A stretch of DNA of 5,864 bases, taken from NCBI GenBank assembly GCA_958445065.1, contig CAUCQW010000048.1:1-5864 (forward strand). The letters are read 5' to 3'. The translations under genes and the position numbers were made by a program. The notes below the pieces were generated by a model. That model was not told where the DNA came from and made no database searches. It saw nothing but the letters and a program-made list of their open reading frames with translations. The DNA comes from an uncultured Collinsella sp. (GTDB taxonomy: Bacteria; Actinomycetota; Coriobacteriia; Coriobacteriales; Coriobacteriaceae). This document shows, in pieces, positions 1 to 4,400 of this stretch. Every line of letters starts with the position of its first letter. Positions within the stretch are counted from its first letter, which is position 1.

Positions 1-20
1 CATTTTTTTAAAAATCTCGG

Positions 21-54
21 TTGCAAAACGTTGTAGGTGAGTATACTACAACTC
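21..54 (+). promoter_or_regulatory. Probable promoter of the KDG kinase unit
   Basis: A TATACT -10 box lies at 42-47 and a weak -35 candidate TTGCAA at 21-26 (4 of 6 consensus bases, a short 15-bp spacer). An A/T-rich run at 3-15 could act as an UP element. The expected transcript start is near 54, just before the LacI-type operator. The same GTATACT sequence lies at nearly the same distance from an identical operator before the membrane protein gene (3422-3428), which supports both as real promoters. A 7-bp inverted repeat GTTGTAG/CTACAAC (30-36 / 46-52) overlaps the -10 box and could be an additional operator; it is not present at the second promoter. Confidence 0.6.
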
Positions 55-57
55 GAA

Positions 58-85
58 ACGAAACCGATTTCGTAAACCGATTTCG
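58..85. promoter_or_regulatory. LacI-type operator, tandem double copy
   Basis: ACGAAACCGATTTCGT (58-73) is a near-perfect palindrome centred on CG, the form typical of LacI-family operators. Its core AAACCGATTTCG (61-72) is repeated exactly at 74-85, 13 bp downstream. It lies at about +4 to +31 of the predicted transcript, where a bound repressor would block initiation or early elongation. An identical single 16-bp site is at 3438-3453. LacI-family regulators of KDG catabolism (KdgR) are known in Gram-positive bacteria; no LacI gene is in this window, so the protein that binds here is inferred. Confidence 0.7.
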
Positions 86-89
86 GCGA

Positions 90-147
90 GCGTTGGCACG
101 CAGGTGCAAAGACGCACCCTACCGTCTTGGCACCTGCGTGCCAACGC
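90..147 (+). ncRNA. Motif 1 leader hairpin, copy 1 (kinase leader)
   Basis: The arms GCGTTGGCACGCAGGTGC (90-107) and GCACCTGCGTGCCAACGC (130-147) form a perfect 18-bp stem. After an A/G mismatch an inner stem AAGACG/CGTCTT (109-114 / 123-128) closes the 8-nt loop CACCCTAC. A second copy lies at 3457-3514 with the same arm length, the same 22-nt spacing and the same loop. Between copies the arms differ by five base pairs changed on both sides, which argues for selection on a folded RNA rather than on DNA sequence. It lies in the predicted 5' leader, directly after the operator. I do not recognise a known RNA family. Confidence 0.72.
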
Positions 148-189
148 CATATCAAAGGTGTACGCATGAGTAAAAGGAGCTGCGCGACC

Positions 190-1224
190 ATGGGTAAAAC
201 GGTTCTTACCTTCGGCGAGATCATGATGAGACTCTCGCCCAAAGACCACCTGCGTATTGAGCAGGCAACCGAGTTTGACGTCCGCTACGGCGGCGCCGAG
301 GCCAACACTGCGCTTTCCCTGGCCTACCAGGGCGACAAGGCCGCTTACGTCTCCGTTGTTCCGGCCAACCGCCTAGGCGAGTGCGCGCTGCGCTCGCTGA
401 AGGCCTACGGCGTCGACACAACGCGCGTCGTGCGTCAGGGCGACCGTCTTGGCTCCTATGTGTTTGAGGTCGGCGCCTCGCAGCGCGGCAACGGCTGCGT
501 CTACGACCGCAAGTTCTCTGCCATCAACATGGCCAAGCGCGATGTTTTTGACTGGGACGAGATCCTCAAGGGCATCGATGTCTTCTACTTCTCCGGCGTG
601 ACCCCCGCCGTCTCCGACGAGATGGCCGCCGCCTGCAAGGAGGCGCTCGCCGCCTGCCGCGCCAAGGGCATCACCACCGTGTGCGACGTGAACTATCGCG
701 GCAAGATGTGGTCGCCCGAGAAATCGCAGGCCACCATGAAGGAACTCCTGCCGCTCGTCGACATCTGCATCGCCAACGACGAGGATGCGCCTGCCGGCCT
801 CGGCATGACCTGCGTCTCCGGTTCCCTTGCCCACGGCATCGAGGAGCGCGACACCTACGTCGAGATGGCCCGCCAGATCTGCGCCGAGTACGGCTGCAAG
901 AAGGTCGCCTCGGTCGTCCGCAACATCTCCTGCGTCGAGCGCTCCATCTGGATGGGCATGCTCTTTGACGCCGAGAGCGGCGAGCACTGGTTCTCCCCTG
1001 CTCACGACGTGCACGTGCTCGAGGGCGTTGCCGCCGGCGACGCTTTCAACGCCGGCCTCGTCCATGCCCTCATCAACGATTTTGACCCGCAGGACGCCGT
1101 CAACTACGCCATTGCAGCGTCGATCCTCAAGCTCACCATCAAGGGCGATTCCAACTTGGTGACCGCAGACGAGATCGCAGCCGTGGCATCAGCCGCCGAC
1201 GGTGGCACCCGCGTCGCGCGCTAG
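190..1224 (+). CDS. kdgK: 2-keto-3-deoxygluconate kinase (PfkB family)
   Basis: This gene encodes a predicted cytosolic 344-residue sugar kinase that phosphorylates KDG to KDPG with ATP. It opens with GKTVLTFGEIMMRLSP, the usual start of Gram-positive KDG kinases, followed by the PfkB glycine motif YGGAEAN (33-39), the substrate-site stretch GDRLGSYVFE and YDRKFSA, and the C-terminal ATP/catalytic motif EGVAAGDAFNAG with the expected catalytic base Asp284. That motif is unusual: most family members have D-x-T/V-G-A/G-G-D, while here E278 and A281 replace the Asp and first Gly. ATG 190 has AGGAG at 175-179 and fits the family start. An in-frame ATG at 166 with AAAGGTG upstream would add eight residues and cannot be excluded. 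The KDPG aldolase next door supports KDG as substrate over fructose or other ketoses; exact specificity is inferred. Confidence 0.85.
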   Translation: MGKTVLTFGEIMMRLSPKDHLRIEQATEFDVRYGGAEANTALSLAYQGDKAAYVSVVPANRLGECALRSLKAYGVDTTRVVRQGDRLGSYVFEVGASQRGNGCVYDRKFSAINMAKRDVFDWDEILKGIDVFYFSGVTPAVSDEMAAACKEALAACRAKGITTVCDVNYRGKMWSPEKSQATMKELLPLVDICIANDEDAPAGLGMTCVSGSLAHGIEERDTYVEMARQICAEYGCKKVASVVRNISCVERSIWMGMLFDAESGEHWFSPAHDVHVLEGVAAGDAFNAGLVHALINDFDPQDAVNYAIAASILKLTIKGDSNLVTADEIAAVASAADGGTRVAR

Positions 1225-1238
1225 TCCGTCTCCATTCC

Positions 1239-1278
1239 GCGGGCCGCAGCTTTCCAATCCCATACCCCTGCGGCCCGC
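1239..1278 (+). other. Intercistronic hairpin after kdgK
   Basis: The perfect 11-bp inverted repeat GCGGGCCGCAG (1239-1249) / CTGCGGCCCGC (1268-1278) starts 14 bases after the kinase stop codon. It is followed by TCCCC, not a T-run, so it is not a standard intrinsic terminator. It could protect the kdgK 3' end, or help set the ratio of kinase to aldolase transcript. It lies directly upstream of the structured leader of eda. Confidence 0.6.
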
Positions 1279-1294
1279 TCCCCGATTCCTCCGA

Positions 1295-1427
1295 CCGGGC
1301 AAAACCACCAGTCCCATTCCGGTTTTGCCTGGCATTCCCTACATGACTGGTCGAGCAGCCGGTTTTGGAATTGCTTGAACCCCAAGCAGTGCCTCCGATA
1401 ACCAATCCAAAATCGGCTCCTGACCAG
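1295..1427 (+). ncRNA. Motif 2 structured RNA, copy A (eda leader, riboswitch-like)
   Basis: P1 is the 12-bp stem CCGGGCAAAACC/GGTTTTGCCTGG (1295-1306 / 1321-1332) closing a 14-nt loop ACCAGTCCCATTCC. Loop bases CCAGTC (1308-1313) can pair with GACTGG (1345-1350) as a pseudoknot. CTGGTC (1347-1352) can instead pair with GACCAG (1422-1427), so the two pairings exclude each other. Inside the latter lies the 12-bp stem 1357-1368 / 1407-1418 and a small hairpin TGCTTG/CAAGCA (1372-1377 / 1383-1388), followed by the mostly unpaired conserved block TGCCTCCGATAACC (1390-1403). Copy B before the membrane protein gene shares the loop, an 18-nt block and all pairings. No T-run follows copy A, so if it regulates, translation or RNA stability is likelier. 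A further hairpin CGCGC/GCGCG (1443-1447 / 1452-1456) sits before the eda ribosome binding site. I cannot assign it to a known family. Confidence 0.75.
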
Positions 1428-1477
1428 CACATTTGGCAATCACGCGCCCATGCGCGCCACACATCGAAAGGAACATC

Positions 1478-2119
1478 ATGTTCGATCAGTTCTACACCAC
1501 GCTTGAGTCCCTGGGCATCGTGCCGGTCGTTGTGCTCGACAAGGTCGAGGACGCCGCTCCGCTCGCCCACGCCCTTATGGCAGCTGGCATGAAGTCAGCC
1601 GAGGTCACCTTCCGCACCGCCTGCGCCGCCGAGTGCATCGCCGCTATGGCCGAGGCCGAGCCCGAGATGTGCGTTGGCGCCGGCACTGTCCTGACCGTCG
1701 AGCAGGTTGAGCAGGCCCGCGCAGCCGGTGCCAAGTTCATCGTCTCCCCGGGTTACAACGAGGACGTCGTGAAGCACTGCATCGACATCGACCTGCCCGT
1801 CCTTCCCGGCACCGTGACCCCCTCCGAGGTCACCGCAGCCGAGAACCTGGGCCTCAAGGTCACCAAGTTCTTCCCCGCGTCCCAGTATGGCGGCCTGAAC
1901 ACCATCAAGGCCCTCGCCGCTCCGTTTGTCGGTCACCGCTTTATGCCTACCGGCGGCGTGAGCACCGCCAACGTCGAGGAGTACCTGAGCTCCTCCGCCA
2001 TCATCGCCTGCGGTGGCACCTGGATGGTCAAGCCGGCCCTGTTTGCCGACGGCGACTTCTCCAAGGTCGAGCAGATCGCCCACGAGGCCATGGACGTCGT
2101 CAAGAAGGTCCGCGGCTAG
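1478..2119 (+). CDS. eda: KDPG aldolase (2-keto-3-deoxy-6-phosphogluconate aldolase)
   Basis: This gene encodes a predicted 213-residue cytosolic class I aldolase that cleaves KDPG to pyruvate and glyceraldehyde-3-phosphate, the step after the kinase. Length and motifs match the KDPG/KHG aldolase family: the catalytic glutamate and arginine in SAEVTFRT (E42, R46), the GAGTVL strand (67-72), SPGYN (90-94), LPGTVTPSE (109-117), the Schiff-base lysine K130 in KVTKFFPAS, and the phosphate-binding PTGGVS near the C-terminus. ATG 1478 is preceded by a good ribosome binding site (AAAGGAA, 1467-1473, 4 nt before the ATG); upstream in-frame starts would fall in the leader RNA and lack family similarity. 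It is 253 bases after kdgK with a structured leader between, so it may be co-transcribed with the kinase or separately controlled. A terminator follows within 20 bases. Confidence 0.93.
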   Translation: MFDQFYTTLESLGIVPVVVLDKVEDAAPLAHALMAAGMKSAEVTFRTACAAECIAAMAEAEPEMCVGAGTVLTVEQVEQARAAGAKFIVSPGYNEDVVKHCIDIDLPVLPGTVTPSEVTAAENLGLKVTKFFPASQYGGLNTIKALAAPFVGHRFMPTGGVSTANVEEYLSSSAIIACGGTWMVKPALFADGDFSKVEQIAHEAMDVVKKVRG

Positions 2120-2136
2120 GTTTAGCTCTCTATCGT

Positions 2137-2174
2137 GAAAGGGGGCGTGCCCTAAACCTCGCCCCCTTTCTTTT
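2137..2174 (+). terminator. Intrinsic terminator of the kdgK-eda unit
   Basis: The perfect 11-bp stem GAAAGGGGGCG (2137-2147) / CGCCCCCTTTC (2160-2170) with a 12-nt loop is followed by TTTT (2171-2174). It starts 17 bases after the eda stop codon. Confidence 0.92.
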
Positions 2175-2275
2175 AAAGCGGCTCGGAAGCGCGCCGTTTC
2201 CGTCACGAACAAGAACCAAAACCGTCTTGTATGCTGATAGAACGTGACGGAAGCGACACGCCTCCAAGCCGCTTT
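2175..2275 (-). repeat. Long imperfect hairpin element with AAAGCGGCT ends
   Basis: Arms 2175-2207 and 2243-2275 pair over 33 positions with five interruptions. The outer AAAGCGGCT/AGCCGCTTT and inner TTCCGTCACG/CGTGACGGAA parts are perfect, and the 35-nt loop holds a small ACAAG/CTTGT stem (2209-2213 / 2226-2230). Four of the five interruptions are C/A on the plus strand and therefore G-U wobbles in minus-strand RNA, so the fold is better as RNA read in the direction of the GntR gene. It abuts the eda terminator. It could be part of the GntR 3' untranslated region or a small palindromic repeat; no target-site duplication was seen. Confidence 0.6.
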
Positions 2276-2337
2276 GCCTACTCGGCTGGCCGTCGCGCTC
2301 AACTAAGCCACTTCGACAAAAGCCGAGCCACCAAAAC

Positions 2338-2408
2338 AGCTGCGGTGCCGTCTGGAGGAATAGACCCTTGCTTCCGGTCTTTTCCTCCAAGCGGCGCCGC
2401 AGCTTTTT
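2338..2408 (+). terminator. Strong hairpin with T-run, possibly bidirectional terminator
   Basis: Arms 2338-2360 and 2382-2404 pair over 23 positions (AGCTGCGG..., ...CCGCAGCT) with three interruptions, two of them T-G wobbles on the plus strand. The loop holds an additional AGACC/GGTCT stem (2362-2366 / 2376-2380). TTTTT (2404-2408) follows on the plus strand, and the minus strand continues with GTTTT after the stem, so termination is possible both ways. It lies between the convergent eda and GntR genes. Its tip AGCTGCGGTG resembles the ends of the palindromic repeats at 2433 and 3279. Confidence 0.6.
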
Positions 2409-2432
2409 CGTGCCCCGGTTACGCCCCAACGC

Positions 2433-2499
2433 AGTTGCGGTGAAATAGGGACTGTTTGCGCCACCTAGGTCGCAAAACAGTCCCTATTTCACCGCAACT
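2433..2499. repeat. Palindromic repeat, copy 1 (3' side of the GntR gene)
   Basis: The 25-bp perfect inverted repeat (2433-2457 / 2475-2499) begins AGTTGCGGTGAAATAG and continues with GGGACTGTTT. A further 3-bp GCG/CGC pairing follows after one bulged A, leaving a 10-nt loop that contains the palindrome ACCTAGGT (2463-2470). It starts 14 bases beyond the GntR stop codon. A related element lies at 3279-3345. No T-run follows on the minus strand (GCGTTGGGG), so it is not a typical intrinsic terminator, although it could block 3' exonucleases. It looks like a dispersed intergenic palindromic element; genomic copy number cannot be seen here. Confidence 0.8.
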
Positions 2500-2511
2500 T
2501 ATATGGGGATT

Positions 2512-2524
2512 GATTAGATGAACG
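2512..2524. repeat. 13-bp direct repeat shared with 3365-3377
   Basis: GATTAGATGAACG occurs here, covering the last codons and stop of the GntR gene, and again at 3365-3377. Both copies follow the right arm of a related palindromic repeat, by 12 and 19 bases. Read on the minus strand both copies give an in-frame Phe-Ile-stop. It may be the trace of a duplication or rearrangement around the GntR gene; chance is not excluded. Confidence 0.4.
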
Positions 2525-3206
2525 AGTCTTTGGACAGCTCAAAATAGTCGGGATGCAAGGCGATAACCGGGCCCTGCTCCTCGGGCATCAGGTGCAAGTG
2601 CGTCTCTGCCAGATAGCTCGCCGTATCGGTGTCGCCTTCCTTAATGGCCTCCAAAATCCGACGGTGCTGACGACGAATCGGCTCCCAATCCAAATCCTGC
2701 GACACCATACGCAACCAGTTGTATCGCTCAAAATGCGTGTTGATGCTCTTCATCCAATCCCACAACATGTGACGGCCAGCAATCTCAAAACACGTCTCAT
2801 GGAACAGGTTGTCCAGGTCAAAGAAACGACGCGTTTCGCTATGGTCGAGCGACTCGGACTCGGTAAGAATCTGCTCAAGCCGCTGCTTTTGCTCGGGCGA
2901 GGAAGCCGAACAGCATTTAATAAGCACGCTTCTCTCGAGCTTCTCACGCAAGAAACAGGCGTTCTCGGCACGCTCCATGCTGATTTTTGAGACATAGGTG
3001 CCGCTTTTGGGACGCGTTTCCACCAGCTCCTGCTCACGCAGGCGCACAAATGACTCGCGAATGGGCGTGCGCCCGATTCCCGTCTCCTTTTCCAGACCAA
3101 TCGCCGAAAGACGCGTGCCGGGCCTGAGCTCGGCATAGATGATCTTGGAGCGCAATGCGTTGTACGCCTGGTCTTGCAGGCTCTGATAATGCTGGTGCTG
3201 TTCCAT
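2514..3206 (-). CDS. GntR-family transcriptional regulator, FadR/FCD subfamily
   Basis: This gene encodes a predicted 230-residue DNA-binding regulator. The N-terminal winged helix-turn-helix (about 7-75) has the GntR signature: AYNALRSKII, LRPGTRL, GIGRTPIRESFVRL and the wing TRPKSGTYVS. The C-terminal all-helical FCD domain (about 80-205) carries the metal/ligand residues D132 and H136 (DNLFHE), H181 (RRQHRRI) and H203 (AETHLH), the D-x3-H...H...H pattern of this family, whose ligands are often sugar acids or other carboxylates. ATG 3206 is chosen because GAGG lies six bases upstream and the GntR domain begins just after it. The open frame runs upstream to 3320, but those codons lie inside a palindromic repeat. 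It is convergent with eda and divergent from the membrane protein, so a role in sugar-acid control is plausible but inferred. Confidence 0.88.
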   Translation of the reverse strand: MEQHQHYQSLQDQAYNALRSKIIYAELRPGTRLSAIGLEKETGIGRTPIRESFVRLREQELVETRPKSGTYVSKISMERAENACFLREKLERSVLIKCCSASSPEQKQRLEQILTESESLDHSETRRFFDLDNLFHETCFEIAGRHMLWDWMKSINTHFERYNWLRMVSQDLDWEPIRRQHRRILEAIKEGDTDTASYLAETHLHLMPEEQGPVIALHPDYFELSKDSFI

Positions 3207-3278
3207 AAAGCCCTCGGATAAGTCCTCGGTTAGTCGAATACCACCATGCAATACTATCGCATCCCCCGCCCCCTCATA

Positions 3279-3345
3279 AGTTGCGGTGGAATAGTTCCTG
3301 TTCAAGGCCTTCAGCAGCAAAAACAGGAACTATTCCACCGCAACT
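3279..3345. repeat. Palindromic repeat, copy 2 (5' side of the GntR gene)
   Basis: The perfect 24-bp inverted repeat (3279-3302 / 3322-3345) begins AGTTGCGGTGGAATAG and continues with TTCCTGTT. Its 19-nt loop contains the palindrome AAGGCCTT (3304-3311). It is related to copy 1 at 2433-2499 by the shared AGTTGCGGTGRAATAG end and CTGTT inner part. Every difference between the copies (A/G at one position, GGA versus TTC at three) is matched on the opposite arm, so pairing is kept. It sits 73 bases upstream of the GntR start, in the divergent intergenic region, where it would be transcribed only if a GntR-directed promoter lies beyond it. Confidence 0.8.
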
Positions 3346-3371
3346 ACAGCCAACGAGTTGTTGCGATTAGA

Positions 3372-3381
3372 TGAACGTTCA
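3372..3381. promoter_or_regulatory. 10-bp palindrome, possible operator
   Basis: TGAACGTTCA is a perfect palindrome about 20 bases upstream of the -35 candidate of the membrane protein promoter, within the intergenic region shared with the divergent GntR gene. It could bind a dimeric regulator, the GntR protein being one candidate, but no second copy was found in the window. Confidence 0.3.
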
Positions 3382-3400
3382 CCTTTTTATTGTTTTTCTC

Positions 3401-3435
3401 TTCGCAAATAAAATCCCGTGCGTATACTTAGGCTC
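3401..3435 (+). promoter_or_regulatory. Probable promoter of the membrane protein gene
   Basis: The -10 box TATACT is at 3423-3428 and a -35 candidate TTCGCA at 3401-3406 (4 of 6, 16-bp spacer), with an A/T-rich stretch upstream (3383-3399). GTATACT and its distance of about ten bases to the operator match the kinase promoter. This leaves a leader of roughly 260 nt before the start codon. Confidence 0.62.
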
Positions 3436-3437
3436 AA

Positions 3438-3453
3438 ACGAAACCGATTTCGT
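3438..3453. promoter_or_regulatory. LacI-type operator, single copy
   Basis: ACGAAACCGATTTCGT is identical over 16 bp to the first operator of the kinase promoter (58-73) and lies in the same place relative to the -10 box and motif 1. The membrane protein therefore appears to belong to the same regulon as kdgK. Confidence 0.72.
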
Positions 3454-3456
3454 TGA

Positions 3457-3514
3457 GCGTGGGCAATAGGATGCTAAGACACACCCTACCATCTTGGCAT
3501 CTTATCGCCCACGC
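3457..3514 (+). ncRNA. Motif 1 leader hairpin, copy 2 (membrane protein leader)
   Basis: Arms 3457-3474 and 3497-3514 form an 18-position stem with one G-U wobble and one A/C mismatch. The top repeats the conserved AAGACRCACCCTACCRTCTTG pattern, here with A at both variable positions, which weakens the inner stem to four pairs and keeps the CACCCTAC loop. Five stem pairs differ from copy 1 by changes on both sides (for example T-A to G-C, G-C to T-A). Copy 2 is followed within about 20 bases by motif 2. Confidence 0.72.
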
Positions 3515-3535
3515 AATGCCATTTGCTTTCTTCCC

Positions 3536-3666
3536 GTCTCGTTGGACCTTTAGTCCCATTCCGGCACAGCGAGACACTTCCTAGACGACTGACCGTGGGG
3601 CCGGCTTTTCTGCTTTTGCAGCAGTGCCTCCGATAACCCTCTTTTGCCGGCCCGGGTCAGCTTTTT
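3536..3666 (+). ncRNA. Motif 2 structured RNA, copy B, ending in a terminator-like stem and T-run
   Basis: P1 pairs GTCTCGTTG (3536-3544) with CAGCGAGAC (3567-3575), then CC/GG (3547-3548 / 3563-3564) closes a 14-nt loop TTTAGTCCCATTCC, matching copy A in loop length and its last 11 bases. The pseudoknot partner TTAGTC (3550-3555) pairs with GACTGA (3587-3592), at the same 31-nt distance as in copy A. Competing with it, CTGACC (3589-3594) pairs with GGTCAG (3655-3660), enclosing GGGCCGGC/GCCGGCCC (3598-3605 / 3646-3653), a small CTGC/GCAG hairpin and the conserved block ending TGCCTCCGATAACC (3625-3638). CTTTTTC (3661-3667) follows, so this second fold resembles an intrinsic terminator within the leader. 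The ribosome binding site and start codon come 12 to 28 bases later. Confidence 0.75.
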
Positions 3667-3693
3667 CACACAACCGAAAGGACGGGTAGCAAC

Positions 3694-4374
3694 ATGCGAC
3701 CGCTCATCATCATGCATGGCGAGAACATCGACTGGTGCCATACCGTCATCAGAATGCTGATGTATCTTGTGGGCGTTGCAGTACTGGCACTCGGTATGAG
3801 TCTCCAGACGGCATCCGGCCTGGGCGTCGCCGCGCTCACGTGCTTTGCCACAACCCTATCCATGCTCACTGGCAAGACGCTCGGCTTTTGGATCACCGCA
3901 ACCTACGTCGCCTACATCGTGGCGCAATTAGCCATCTTGCGAAGCGAGTTCCAGCCGCGCATCCTGCTCGAGTTGTTCTTCTCAACGCTGATTGGCGGCT
4001 TGACCGACCTCTTCATGGCGGTCAACCCACTGCATCCCACGGCACTCCCCACACAGATTGCGACCATGCTGCTCTCCCTCGCTGTCACCGCATTTGGCGT
4101 AAGTCTCGTCGTCAACATGGGCGTTGTCCCCAACGCGCCCGACGGCTTGGTGCAAGTCATTGCCGAAAAGCTTAAACGCCGCTTTGGTGACGTAAAAGTC
4201 GTGTTTGACTGCTCACATGTCGCCGCCTCGCTCGCGTTGTCGCTGATCTTTATGTACAACCTGGGCGGCTTTGGCGTCACGACCGCCATCTCGGCACTGT
4301 TCCTGGGCCATGTCATCAACGTCGCCAACAAGCTGTTCGCCCAGCGCTTTATCCGCGCGGCATTCGGAAAATAG
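3694..4374 (+). CDS. COG2364 (YczE/YitT-like) multi-pass membrane protein, possible sugar-acid transporter
   Basis: This gene encodes a predicted 226-residue integral membrane protein with about six hydrophobic segments (near 18-38, 63-82, 90-110, 120-141, 169-190 and 195-213). The layout and features such as LVGVAVLALGMSLQTASGLGV at the N-terminus, IGGLTDLFM in the middle and NAPDGLVQVIAEKL ahead of the last two segments resemble the poorly characterised YczE-type COG2364 family, which lacks a firm function. ATG 3694 has AAAGGA eleven bases upstream, a long spacing; ATG 3712 or 3754 in the same frame are alternatives, since the first membrane segment starts near residue 18. It shares operator and motif 1 with kdgK and motif 2 with eda, so a role in uptake or export of KDG, a uronate or a related acid is a reasonable inference, not shown by its sequence. 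No clear terminator follows. Confidence 0.8.
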   Translation: MRPLIIMHGENIDWCHTVIRMLMYLVGVAVLALGMSLQTASGLGVAALTCFATTLSMLTGKTLGFWITATYVAYIVAQLAILRSEFQPRILLELFFSTLIGGLTDLFMAVNPLHPTALPTQIATMLLSLAVTAFGVSLVVNMGVVPNAPDGLVQVIAEKLKRRFGDVKVVFDCSHVAASLALSLIFMYNLGGFGVTTAISALFLGHVINVANKLFAQRFIRAAFGK

Positions 4375-4400
4375 CACCACCGCAAGAACCCGCGAACAGC

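Noticed and set aside
103..118. Alternative GGTGC/GCACC hairpin within motif 1
   Set aside because: Not preserved in the second copy and incompatible with the covarying 18-bp stem.
373..1065. 230-codon open frame on the minus strand inside kdgK
   Set aside because: Antisense shadow of a high-GC gene with biased third positions; low-complexity Ala/Gly/Val/Asp composition, no motif.
1222..1243. Third partial motif 2 (TAGTCC...CCATTCCG) just after the kdgK stop codon
   Set aside because: Only short pieces match, split by four extra bases, with no supporting stem or conserved 3' block nearby.
1595..2302. 235-codon minus-strand open frame across eda and its terminator
   Set aside because: Runs through the terminator and the 2175 hairpin, Gly/Asp-rich shadow of eda, no family signature.
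3207..3320. Upstream extension of the GntR open frame
   Set aside because: Encoded largely by the palindromic repeat; the GAGG site and GntR domain support the start at 3206.
3912..4385. 157-codon minus-strand open frame inside the membrane protein gene
   Set aside because: Overlaps a plus-strand gene with clear membrane segments; no recognisable protein features.
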